Shown here one piece after another: positions 37,018 through 47,446 of a DNA stretch of 64,000 nucleotides. Position 1 is the stretch's first letter. Each line of letters opens with the position of its first letter. Source of the DNA: Scilla litardierei (taxonomy: Eukaryota; Streptophyta; Magnoliopsida; Asparagales; Asparagaceae); NCBI GenBank assembly GCA_030789695.1, contig CM061141.1:172498807-172562806 (forward strand). Direction: 5' to 3'. The notes under the pieces are model-generated. The model did not search any database and was not told where the DNA came from. It saw only the letters and a list, made by a program, of their open reading frames with translations. The position numbers were made by a program, and so were the translations under genes.

Positions 37018-37625
37018 TGTAGGATCATGTCAAAACAGCGTTAGGATCGATAAATGAAGTTGAGACTTACGCTTGCGTATGCGGCACGGTAGTCTCGGAA
37101 CTTCGCCTTCGGATTCGCCACGACAGATCGAGTCTTCTCACGAACGGAGTAAGGCTACTAAATCCACAATCAAAATCTCTACTTTTAGATTAAGAACTTG
37201 CATAAAGAGAGAGAAAGGATTTCGGCAGAGCTTCGGTAGAATGAAATGCAAGGCAAGAATACCATGCAAAAAAGTGTAAGGAAATGGCTAAGCCTTGGGT
37301 CTTATTTATAGCCCCCAAGGTAGTTATTTTAGGAGTAATTGTTCCTTTGGGACAATTTAACTAAAGCGTACCACCATACATGGTACAACATAAGCTTAAG
37401 TTGTACCATATGCATGGTACAACATAAGCTTAAGATATTCCCCCTTTATTAGCCATATGTCGCATGCACTTATGCACATATAATGCGACTTTCCCACTAA
37501 TCTAGAGATCCTCTCCGCAAGGGAACAGATTCCCTTTGCACACGACTTCGTGTACGCGATGTTCGAGGTCCGTATTCCCTCGTACATCCCCTACAAGGGT
37601 GTACAAATGTCATCCATATCCAACA
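37018..37625 (-). repeat. 3' LTR of copia 2 (608 bp)
   Basis: On the + strand TGTAGGATC ... ATCCAACA. Matches 44574-45180 throughout with scattered substitutions, including several C/T and G/A changes. Confidence 0.93.
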
Positions 37626-37633
37626 TCTCCCAC
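37626..37633 (-). other. Polypurine tract of copia 2
   Basis: On the minus strand GTGGGAGA lies immediately before the 3' LTR start TGTTGGATATGG. Confidence 0.75.
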
Positions 37634-38685
37634 TCACACTTGAGGGGATTGTAAGAGAACGTCTTTCTCTTAGTTCTTTCATCTATCATACCGAGAAATA
37701 GACCGTGCGACCGTCATGCGCGTAGAGTCTGTTGTTCTGCACTTGTTAGAGATACACAACGACCTCGAAGGTGCAAAGTTGAGTAGTTCAACACATGCTT
37801 TACCCTAGATTATTTCTTCACATTTCTTATACTTTATATTCAACAATTGAATCCCCTCTGGATCACAATTGGCTGGCCAGCTTTGAATTATTAAAGTCCA
37901 AATGTGAATATGAAATCAATCTTCCTCTTCTTGCGAACCTTCTGATCTTGATTTGATTCGCTTTTCTAACGTGCCCCGCCGAGCCGAATTATCATAGCCC
38001 ATTAGCAACACGCTAAGATAGCGATCATCTCGTCAAATCTAAAGGAACCAATTGGAGTCCTTGAGGGTAAGAGTTAAGACCCATATGGCCTTTGAGTCTT
38101 ACATAATAGCAAACACTATTGCTACTAACTCAGTGGTCGAAATGCATACGTGGTATGAACACGTATTACAACATCACTCCTTTCCCAGGGAGAGTATGTC
38201 TTAATGATGTTGTACGGATGAAAGATCAGACACCACAGTGCCTATCTTTTGAGTCCCCTTACTACCCATGAAATATTCCCGGACTCACATCCTGCATAAG
38301 ACAGATAGGATTTAAAAAATCCTATGAGATCTCTTTTAAATATCCTTGTGATACAGATCTCAGATCTTTTGTAAGCATCCATATGATGCAGATCATTCAT
38401 TCGACTATCTTGTTTAAGTCACGACTCTAAATCATTTGTCTAATGATTTTGACTTTAAACTAGTCTCATCTCTATCTTATCCATCTGATAAGATAAGGCG
38501 GTTGCTCATGTGAGAGAGCCAACCTTAATCTTGTCCGACATACACACAATAAAATAGCTGAGACTTAAACACAAATGTATATAAAATCATTTGTAAGAAA
38601 CTTGTATGCAATTTAATAAAAAAAACTTCTTCTTTTTATTAAACTTTGATCTTCTATAGACATGGGAAATATTACATGATACAGC
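37634..38685 (-). other. Non-coding 3' stretch of copia 2
   Basis: About 1.05 kb between the RNase H stop and the purine tract. No ORF, repeat or motif that I recognise; longer than is usual for copia elements. Confidence 0.5.
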
Positions 38686-39405
38686 TCAGCACCTACGCAT
38701 TCCCATAGATGATAAGTGTTTGAAGAACACATCTCTGGGGATCGCCTTAGTAAGGGGATCCGCTATCATCTTATGCATGGATATGTATCCTATGTCTACT
38801 TCCTTCCGTTTGTCATAGTCCTTCGCAAACTTGAATCGAATATCAATGTGTTTGGTCTTACAATGAAATTTAGGATCTTTGACATAGGCAATCGAAGCTT
38901 GACTATCACTGTATATAGGAACAGTGCTCGAGTCAGTGGCATCCGTCAGCCTGTCTAAGAATTTCCTAAGCCAAACAGCTTCTTGGACCGCCATGCTGAA
39001 TGCTACAAATTCGGCTTCCATGGTTGATAGGGCGATGCAGGTTTGCTTCTTGCTGCTCCAGGATATTGCACCATTCCCGAGCAAGAAAACAAAGCCTGAG
39101 GTAGATCTTCGCTCGTCGAGATCACCTGCCCAATCAGCATCGGTATAGCCTTCGAGTTTCAAGGTATTGCCTTGATAGCACAACGCATAGTCCGCAGTCC
39201 CTTTGAGGTACCTTAATATCCTCTTCACCGCTTTCCAGTGTGCCTGTCCTGGGTTGGATTGGTAACGGCTTACCATACCAACAGCATAGCAAATGTCCGG
39301 TCTGGTACACATCATGGCGTACATCAGACTCCCGACAGCACTGGAGTATGGAACCTTTCCATAGCTTTCTTTTCTTTTGGATCTTTGGTACACATTTCCA
39401 AACAT
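38686..39405 (-). pseudogene. copia 2 RNase H and RT C-terminus
   Basis: Reads from YSSAVGSLMYAMMCTRPDICYAVG (connection domain) through RNase H (DADWAGDLDERRSTSGFVF, ALSTMEAEF, YSDSQASIAYVKDP, KHIDIRFKFA, DPLTKAIP), ending at 38686. All typical copia RNase H landmarks are intact. A frameshift at about 39355-39390 separates it from the upstream RT frame. Confidence 0.92.
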
Positions 39406-39820
39406 AGACCCTCGCCTTTGCTTATTGGAGTATCAATTGGCTTGCAGTCCTGCATATTAAACCATTCTAAAACTTTCTTTATATATGTCTCTTGAGAGAG
39501 AGAAAGAAGTTTCTTGGAACGATTCCTTGAGATCTTAACCCCAAGGATATATGCAGCTTCACCCATGTCTTTCATTTCAAAGACGAATGAAAGCCAAGCT
39601 TTGATATCCATGATAAGACGCTTATCATTTCCGGCTATAAGTATGTCATCTACATAAAGATACATAATTACATACTTGTTCTTAATCCTCTTAATGTATA
39701 CGCAGTTGTCTTCGTCGAGCATGGAGAAACCATACGACAAAACGACTTCTTGAAAGCGCATATACCACTGCCTTGAGGATTGTTTAAGACCATATATGGA
39801 TTTACGAAGTTTACAAACCT
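39324..39820 (-). pseudogene. copia 2 reverse transcriptase, C-terminal piece
   Basis: Starts after a frameshift near 39815 (GLKQSSRQWYMRFQEV) and carries the catalytic YVDDILIAGND (39645-39656 encodes YVDD) and the GMEI-equivalent ILGVKISRN. It shifts frame again at about 39370. Confidence 0.9.
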
Positions 39821-41775
39821 TATGTTGTTTTCTTCTTGTACGAACCCGTTTGGTTGTTCCATGTAGATCTCCTCATCTAGTTCTCCGTTAAGAAAAGCAG
39901 TCTTTACATCCATCTGATGTAACTCGAGGTCCAAACAAGCCACCATTGCCAGAATTAAGCGAATGGAGGTAAAACGCATGACATGAGCGAAAGTCTCTTC
40001 GTAGTCTATTCCTTCCTGTTGTGTGAAACCTTTCGCAACAAGGCGAGCTTTATATTTCTCGATGGAGCCATCAGCCTTATGCTTGATTTTGAGAACCCAC
40101 TTGTTCCCAATGGCTCTACGTCCCTTAGGTAAATCAACCAAGTCCCAGACTTGGTTTGTTTTCATGGATTGAAGTTCTTCTTCCATCGCCGCTATCCATT
40201 TATGTTTAGCAGGGCATGTGACGGCCTGTTTGAAATTTGCAGGTTCGTCATCATCTTGTAGTAATGTCATGAATGTTTGAGGAAATTCATCCTCAAATCT
40301 CAGAGGTGTTAGCCTCGTTCGATTACTACGTCTTGCTTGAGTTTGATCATTTCCACTTGGAATGACATCACTCCCACTTGGAATAACATCACTCCCACTC
40401 GGAATAGGATTGGTATCGTTCGTATCATCCATAGGTAAAGTATGAGGGTCATTTTCATCTTCACCAAGAATTCTCCCACTCGAACGTTCCGATCCTTCTT
40501 GATCCCAAGTCTCAAACAAGGATAAGTCTTGACTTATCTCACCCTGTCTTGGAAACTCGTTTTCCAAGAAGACAACATTCCTCGATTCGAATTCTATTAG
40601 ACCCCCATTGTCCTCTTGACCGACGAAAACATATCCTTTGGAGTTTTCAGCGTATCGGATGAAGATACACTTCCTCCCACGTGGCCCAAGTTTGCCATAT
40701 TTGTGAGAGGATAAATGTGCGTAAGAGGCACAACCCCAAGTTTTTAGAATGCTTAAGTCTGGAGTTCTATTGTTCCACAACTCATAAGGAGTAGAACTTA
40801 CCGATTTCGAGGGTACACGGTTTAAGATGAATGCTGCCGTCAATAATGCATCACCCCAAAAGGTGATGGGCAAATTTGCCTGAGACATCATTGATCGGAC
40901 CATTTCCATCAATGTCCTATTTCTTCTTTCCGCAACACCGTTTTGTTGCGGAGTATAAGGCATAGTTATTTGATGAACTATGCCTTTTTCATCACAGAGT
41001 TCCTTAAAACTCGTTGATTGATATTCTCCACCCCGATCGGTTCGCAAGACCTTTATCTTGCGATCTAGTTGATTTTCCACTAAACTCATATAGTTTTTGA
41101 AGCAAGATAAAGCTTCATGTTTGTGGGAAATCAAATAAATGTGACCGAAACGGGTGAAGTCATCAATGAAGGTGATGAAATAGGACTTCCCGTGTCTTGT
41201 CTTAACATTCATTGGACCGCAAATGTCCGAATGGATAAGCTGTAATGGAACTTCGGCCCTTGTGCCAGTTCCAAACGGCTTGCAACAAGTTTTCCCTACA
41301 AGACAATGTTCGCAAGTTGACATTTCAACTTTTGAAACATTAGATAGCAAGCCACTTTTGGCAAGTCTATCCATTCTAGTTGGTCCAATGTGACCAAGTC
41401 TTGCATGCCAACAAATGATCTCAGATTCAGAATTAGAAGCATTTGTCAAATGGAAACTTTCATTAATAGAAGAAGAATCATCATACATAGTGTTTAAAAC
41501 AATCAATCCATTACAAACATTACCCGACCCAACTAAAGAACTATTACAAACAAGGTCAACATTTTGTTTATAGAACCTCCATTCATAGCCTAAAGACATT
41601 AACATGACCACGGATATGATATTCCTTCGAATATCCGGAGCAAAGAGGACATCGTGCAATAATAGAGTCCGGCCGTTGTCGAGAACTAGCTTGCATGTTC
41701 CGACGCCCTTGACTTCAACACGAGTGTTGTTACCGACGTATATCCACTTTGTTCCTTGAGTTATCTTCGATACTC
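39815..41775 (-). pseudogene. copia 2 protease (C-terminal), integrase and RT N-terminal part
   Basis: Protease C-terminal text (MHDVLFAPDIRRNIISV), integrase zinc finger (WHARLGHIGPTRMDRLAK ... CEHCLVGK), the DDE core (HSDICGP, RTDRGGEYQS, NGVAERRNRTLMEM), then the RT N-terminal half (MKTNQVWDLVDLPKGRRAIGNKWVLKIK, VKTAFLNGELDEEIYMEQP). Between IN and RT it has a triplicated IPSGSDV-type segment coded by a 24-nt DNA repeat near 40360-40405. Frameshifts occur at both ends. Confidence 0.92.
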
Positions 41776-41994
41776 TACGAAGAACCTTCTGTCCTTCGCT
41801 ACGTGGTCTGTGGCCCCTGAATCAATCGACCAAAAATAGTTAGATTCAGCAAGAAACATGGAACTAGAAACACATATGTAACTAGCCCTACAAGTTACCT
41901 TATCACTTCCATCCGTACAAGTACGAGCGAAGTGACCGTACTTGTTGCACTTAAAGCACTTGATCTTCTTCAAGTTTTTCTTCTTTGAGTGCAC
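41761..41994 (-). pseudogene. copia 2 zinc knuckle and protease N-terminus
   Basis: One CCHC knuckle (CFKCNKYGHFARTC) followed by the protease active site WSIDSGATDHVAKD. The frame is shifted relative to gag (break near 42020) and to the downstream pol frame (break near 41775). Confidence 0.88.
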
Positions 41995-42773
41995 TTTCTT
42001 TTGCCACTTTTTGTTCTTAGTCTTCTTTGAGGTTCCGGTTCTTGCTTTCGTTCGTTCATAAACCTTAAGCGTTTATTCTTCCGCTTCTTTCCTTCATGTG
42101 AGGAACTAGCGGCCATGTGCATTTCGGCACTAGGTTTTTCGGCTTGAATCCGCTCTTCCTCGAGTTCGAGGTGTTTGGATACATCGCTTAAAGTTTTAAT
42201 GCACTCATTATGAGTGAGGTGCATTTTCATGTTATCCCAGCTATCTGGGAGTGAACGAATGACTGCTTGGATCTGCTGTTCGTCAGACAGCGTAAGACCC
42301 GCATCCTTCAATTCAGCTATGAGATTCGCCATGTGGCGGAGATGCTTTTTCATAGATTGATCTCGCCGCATTTTGTACGAATCAAATTGAATATTTAAGG
42401 AGCGGAGTTTGGTGACCGAAGTTCCACCAAACTTTATCGCTAGCCCAGACCATATGTCTTTGGCTAGGTCGAATTCCCGAAATAGAAACATTATGTCATT
42501 GTCCATTGCGGACAATAACGTAATACGTGCTATTTTGTTCTTTCGAGTCCAAGTCTCATAAGCTTCTCGGTCCCTCTTGTGTTGGGCCGTATTGCCCAAC
42601 TCAGGTTCTTCCATTTCGTTTTGGAGTGTTTCAAGCACATCTTGCTCCTCCAAAACATATTGGATTTTTATTGACCAAAGTTTATAATTGTCGCCGTTGA
42701 GCTTCTCACCTTTGTTAAGCTCGGCGACAATGTTCTTAGAAGCGGTAGATATATTCGAATCAAAAAACTGCAA
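41970..42773 (-). pseudogene. gag: copia 2 Gag N-terminal part
   Basis: Starts at 42773 (MQFFDSNIST). UBN2-type copia Gag: NYKLWSIKIQYVLEEQDV, WTRKNKIARITLLSAM, AKDIWSGLAIKF, MKKHLRHMANLIAELKDAG, QAVIRSLPDSWDNMKMHLTHNE. A basic stretch (EGKKRKNKR) then runs into a frameshift near 42020, after which the zinc knuckle lies in another frame. Confidence 0.9.
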
Positions 42774-44560
42774 AGAAAATGAAAAACACGATCAAAATTC
42801 TATGCATAAAGTTTCGATTCTTTAAACACTTGATAAGTTCCTTGGATAAGCTGAAATGTTACTCTAGAATCGAGAAGTTCACTACGTTCCCAACTACCAT
42901 CTAGAAGTAACTTTCAAAGTATCCCTCTTACTTATCTCAAGTAAAAAGAAATCAGAAATGATACCCGTATGGTACCAGCAGCGGAAAAATACTTTTGAAA
43001 AACATATCTTTCAAAATGGAATAGGTGAGAGTTTGCGCAAAGAATTTTAGCGCAACAATTACCAAGCCACGAGACCTGTTCTACACACCCATGGGTTAGA
43101 TAACCATGGCCGGATCGTGGTAGGACTTGGAATTCTAAATTGCGCTATCCCGATTAAGGACGGGATATAACCTATTTGAAAACACATTTCTCAAAAAATT
43201 TGAAATACATTGGCTAATCTCCGTAGAGTAGAGCACAACGTCATAAGTACATTGGCTAATCTCCGTAGAGTAGAGCACAATGTCATAAGCTAATCTCGCA
43301 TGAAGTAGAGCACTATGGCTAATCTTCAAGGAGTAGAGCCCAAGAAAAAAACTTTATAAAATAAGAGCAGACGACTGTTGTTAGCCCCGTATGGGCTAGT
43401 CGGCACATTCGTGTTTGACCAAGGCCTTTTGACACCCCGTATGGGCTAGTCGGCAAGTTCGTGATCGACCAAGACCTTTTGCCGGATTGGTCAATCAAAA
43501 CACCCAAATTGGTTGACCAAAAAATTGGTCTTCATCACTCCCGGCCAGGGCCCCTGCCCTGGCCGAGGCTGGCCAAGGGCCAGCCAAGGGCCTCTGCCCT
43601 GGCCGGCCAGGGGCGGCCTGCGGCAGCCCTGGCCACTGCCAGGGCCGGCCAGGCCACTGGCCTGGCCTCGGCCAGAGGCCCGCCAGGCCTCTGCCTGGCC
43701 TGGCCTCGGCCTGAGGCCGGCCAGGCCTCTGCCTGAGGCCGGCCAGGCCACTCTGGCCTGGCCTGGCCTCGGCCAGAGGCCAGCCAGGCCATTCTGGCCT
43801 GGCCTGGCCACGGCCTGAGGCCGACCAGGCCCTCTGGCCTGGCCTGGCCTCGGCCAGAGGCTGGCCTGGCCTCGGCCAGAGGCCGGCCTGGCCCCCTGGC
43901 CTGGCCTGGCCTCGGCCAGAGGCCGGCCATGGTCGGCCACGGCCCGACCATGGCCATTTTGGCCTTGGCCGGCCATGACCCATTGGTCATGGCCGGCCTC
44001 CCCCATTCACGGGGTTGGCCGCACACCCCCACCGGAGGTGGTGGCCGTGGTGGTGTTCGTCGTCATTGGCCGTAGCCAACCCCATCCGCATGGGGAGGGG
44101 GAGTGCATTGCCTCCATTGCCCATTTGGCTATAGATTTCATGTACCAAAATTCATCTTCCCCGATGGGAATAACCACCATCTTCTTCTCCGGTGAAGCAC
44201 CCGTTCGTCGAGGAAGTAGTTATCCTCCAATGGCCGTGTGCCAAAAAAATAACTCACTTCAAAAATTCGTAAACTACGTGCTCCACATGAAGAGAGCGCC
44301 CATTCCCTATGAATGGAGACTCAACATCCATGAAGAGAGCTAGTTTGACGATATGAACGGTCGGTTCTTCCCGTCACGGAGAGTTCCTGCCATATCCGTA
44401 ATGACAGAAGACCCTAACGTGAAAAGAACAACCGATGCGTTCTCTCCGTCACGAAGCGTTCCTACCATATCCGTAATGGTAGGATACCCATTCGTGAAAA
44501 ACACAACGCCTCATTCATCGGTTCGACGGGGCGGCGGTTTGACCGGGGCGAACCCGTATG
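42774..44560 (-). other. Long 5' leader of copia 2
   Basis: About 1.8 kb between the primer site and gag. It contains a GGCC-rich block (43540-43990), a 42-bp direct repeat (starts 43207 and 43249), a 50-bp direct repeat (starts 43385 and 43435, CCCCGTATGGGCTAGTCGGCA) and a 75-bp imperfect repeat (starts 44371 and 44446, CCGTCACG-AGCGTTCCT). No convincing gene. Such leaders normally carry packaging and dimerisation signals (family knowledge). Confidence 0.65.
43540..43990. repeat. GGCC-rich low-complexity block in copia 2 leader
   Basis: About 450 bp made almost only of GGCCAGG, GGCCTGG, CTCGGCC and CCAGAGGCC units, in the middle of AT-rich surroundings. It is self-complementary at many registers. 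Long ORFs on both strands here (Gly/Ala/Arg/Pro-rich) are a by-product of the composition and the lack of stop codons. Confidence 0.9.
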
Positions 44561-44572
44561 GCTCTGATACCA
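44561..44572 (-). other. Primer-binding site of copia 2
   Basis: On the minus strand TGGTATCAGAGC, the usual complement of the initiator-Met tRNA 3' end, one base inside the 5' LTR. Confidence 0.92.
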
Positions 44573-44573
44573 A

Positions 44574-45180
44574 TTTAGGATCCTGTCAAAACATCGTTAG
44601 GATCGATAAATGAAGTTGAGACTTTCGCTTGCGTATGCGGCACGGTAGTCTCGGAACTTTGCCTTCGGATTCACCACGACGGATTGAGTCTTCTCACGAA
44701 TGGAGTAAGGCTACTAAATCCACAATCTAAATCTCTACTTTTAGATTAAGAACTTGGATAAAGAGAGAGGAAGGATTTCGGCAGAGCTTCGCTAGAATGA
44801 AATGCAAGGCAAGAATACCATGCAAAAAGTGTAAGGAAATGGCTAAGCCTTGGGTCTTATTTATAGCCCCCAAGGTAGTTATTTTAGGAGTAATTGTTCC
44901 TTTGGAACAATTTAACTAAAGCGTACCACCATACATGGTACAACATAAGCTTAAGTTGTACCATATGCATGGTACAACATAAGCTTAAGATATTACCCCT
45001 TTATTAGCCATATGTCGCATGCACTTATGCACATATAATGCGACTTTCCCACTAATCTAGAGATCCTCTCCGCAAGGGAACAGATTCCCTTTGCACACGA
45101 CTTCGTGTACGTGACGTTCGAGGTCCGTATTACCTCGTACATCCCCTACAAGGGTGTACAAACGTCATCCATATCCCACA
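44574..45180 (-). repeat. 5' LTR of copia 2 (607 bp)
   Basis: On the + strand TTTAGGATC ... ATCCCACA; the terminal TG of the other LTR appears as TT here. A TATTTATA TATA-like motif is shared with the 3' LTR. Confidence 0.9.
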
Positions 45181-45614
45181 TCTTCAAAGTAAAAAAAGAA
45201 GACAAAATGAGGCCAAAAAATCATATCATTTCATAAAAAGATACATATCTTCCAGAAAATGTAGAAAATAGTCTCAAACTAAGAAAAATTTAAAAATGCC
45301 CGTTGGAACAGGGAGATCGCCATCTTCAACTGAAAAATAAGAGAAGACAAACGTAGGCTATGAATATCATATTATTTAATCAAAAGTACTATATCTTCCA
45401 TAAAATGTAGAAAATAGCACCGAGTTCAAAAAAAATGCTAAAATGCCCGTTGGAACCTGAAGATCGCCATCTTCAACTTAAAAATAAGGGAAGACACAAT
45501 TAGGCTATAAAAATCATATCATTCAATAAAAAGATACATAACTATTCAAAAATGTAGAAAATTTTCCGAAGCTCAGAAAAATCCGCAAAAAATGTTTGTT
45601 GAAACAAAGAGATC
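45181..45614 (+). repeat. Satellite array B (about three monomers)
   Basis: Same 147-148-bp monomers as array A, between the two copia insertions. It starts with the target duplication TCTTC of copia 2 and ends with the target duplication AGATC of copia 3. Confidence 0.93.
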
Positions 45615-46572
45615 TGTTGTTTTTTGTGATTCAAATCCCGTGGAGCGTTTTTCTCAGGTGACTCGGTCGAGTAGGAGGCTGCTCGGTCGAGCAGCAAGCT
45701 CCTCGACCGAGCAGTATAAAGTCTCTGACAAACCAAGCAGGCATAGAGCTTGGGGAAGTTTTCCCTCTGACTCGGATGACTCCTACTTGGTTGAGTAGGA
45801 GGCTACTCGGTTGAGCAGGAAGCTACTCGACCGAGCAGCATGAAGGATTTGTTTGCCCGAGCAGCCCGAGGGCATTCCATTTGAAGAGGGCTACTGACAC
45901 TCGGACCGAGTAGCTAGGCTACTCGATCGAGTCGACTTGACTCCACCTAGGGCATGTCCACTCGACCGAGCTCGACCGAGGTGACAGCCGACTCGGGCCG
46001 AGTCGATGCGGGCCCATGGGCGAAAAGCACGGTTTGGATGCATTTTTTCCCATTGTTTTGGGTTTGTATTTAAACATATCTATTGTTTTAGATTAGGTTA
46101 AGCCTCCTTTCAGATTGAGAGATTTTTGGAGAGCCTCGTGCTACCCCATTGGAGATTGGAGAGAGTTTTAGGGTTTGTGTTCTTGAGAGAACGGTTTGGT
46201 TTTTCCTTCTCTTCTTCTTCCATTGATTTCTTCCTCTTGAGTGGATTTATGAGGGCTTGTTCCGTTGACAAGTTATTACTCACGCGTGAGAGAGCGTTTT
46301 ATAACCCTAATTGTTTGGATCTCTCTACTAAAGGAATCGTCTCGAATTGAATCGCTGGACGTAGGTTGTTTACAACCGAACCAGGGTAAATTCTCTTGTG
46401 TCTGCGATTGATTTATCTATTGCTGTGATTCGTTTGCTGTTTTCTATTGCAAGGTCATTTGGGAATTTTGTTGGTTGTTGGGATTAGATTTTTGCTGGCT
46501 CTATATTCCTGATAAGTTTATTAGGGTTGGTTTCCGCATTGATCCCAAGGTGATTTGGTTTCCATCCCAACA
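45615..46572 (+). repeat. 5' LTR of copia 3 (958 bp)
   Basis: TGTTGTTTTTTG ... CATCCCAACA. U3 carries the palindrome array 45661-46003 and a TATA-like GTATTTAAAC at about 46066-46075. Pairs with 50734-51690. Confidence 0.94.
45661..46003 (+). promoter_or_regulatory. U3 palindrome array of copia 3 (ACTCGGTCGAGTA type, 20-bp phased)
   Basis: Thirteen-bp palindromes of the form RCTCGGTCGAGYA / ACTCGACCGAGCA start at 45661, 45681, 45701 and again at 45785, 45805, 45825, i.e. two triplets spaced exactly 20 bp. Further variants occur at 45899, 45921, 45960 and 45991. The TATA-like box follows about 60 bp later. The 3' LTR repeats the array from 50780 with several C-to-T changes. Role inferred to be promoter control. 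Confidence 0.8.
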
Positions 46573-46574
46573 AG

Positions 46575-46586
46575 TGGTATCAGAGC
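46575..46586 (+). other. Primer-binding site of copia 3
   Basis: TGGTATCAGAGC two bases inside the 5' LTR; complement of the initiator-Met tRNA 3' end. Confidence 0.92.
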
Positions 46587-46607
46587 TTGTGGTTTTATTG
46601 CAAAGGA

Positions 46608-47446
46608 ATGTGTGGCGAAGGAAAGATGGTGTCTTTGGTAACGTTGAAGGTTGAGAAGTTCACCGACCGGAATGATTTTCAAATTTGGCAAACGAAGGTG
46701 AAGAATGTTCTTATGTAGAAGGGGTGTTACTAGATCGTATTCGATGACTCGAATATCCATAAGGAGGTGTCTGCATCCGCTTGAGCGAAAATAGAGAGGA
46801 AGTCATACCGTGCGATTCAGTTGTTGTTATCAGATAATGTTCTGAGGAAAGTCCTAGATAAGGCGACGAATCTGATATGTGGAAGAAACTTGAGGGACTA
46901 CACATGAAGAAATCCTTCACGAGCCGCCTATATTTACTTCAGCAGATGTATACTCTCGAGATGAAGTCTGGTTCAGCGGTGAAGGATCACATGGATGAAT
47001 TAAACAGGATTGTGCTAGAGTTGCGTGGTATGGATGTGAAGATTGAAGATGAGTAGCAAGAGGTTATCTTGTTGTGCTCATTGCCTGAAGAGAATAATCA
47101 GTTTGTTCAGTCGATGATTTACAACCGGACTACTCTCACCATGGAAGAGGTGAAGGCGGCTCTTCACACCGAGCAACTATGTGGCAAGGTTCAAGGTAGA
47201 GATCATGTGAGTAACTGCGAGGAGGCATTGCATGTGAGGGGTCGACAAGAAAGGAGAGGAGGCTTCGAAAAGAATAATGACCGATCCAAGTCGAGACACT
47301 CGCATGATAGGTTTGCGAACATCACATGCTACAATTGCCATAAGAAGGGTCATTATTTGAATCATTGTCCTATCAAGAATAGGAAGAAAGGAAAGGAAAT
47401 CGAGAAGGATTCCGGTTCAGCATCTTTAGGGATTGATGGTGAGTAG
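46608..47446 (+). pseudogene. gag: copia 3 Gag
   Basis: ATG at 46608 starts a UBN2-type Gag (LVTLKVEKFTDRNDFQIWQTKVKNVL) that hits a TAG at about 46715 and further stops. An open piece from 47069 to 47446 carries the C-terminal half with one CCHC knuckle (CYNCHKKGHYLNHC). Broken in at least three places. Confidence 0.85.

Larger units (their letters stand above)
37018..45180 (-). mobile_element. Ty1/copia retrotransposon copia 2 (8163 bp)
   Basis: Minus-strand copia element inserted in the satellite, with a perfect target duplication TCTTC (37013-37017 and 45181-45185). LTRs 37018-37625 and 44574-45180; primer site 44561-44572; GC-rich leader; gag; protease; integrase; RT; RNase H; a 1-kb non-coding 3' stretch; purine tract. 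LTRs differ by only a few percent by eye. Several single-base frameshifts break the coding region. Confidence 0.95.

Noticed and set aside
43491..44032. Long overlapping ORFs on both strands (Gly/Ala/Arg/Pro-rich, up to 171 aa)
   Set aside because: They fall in the GGCC-rich block, where stop codons are rare by composition. Open frames exist on both strands at once and show no domain.
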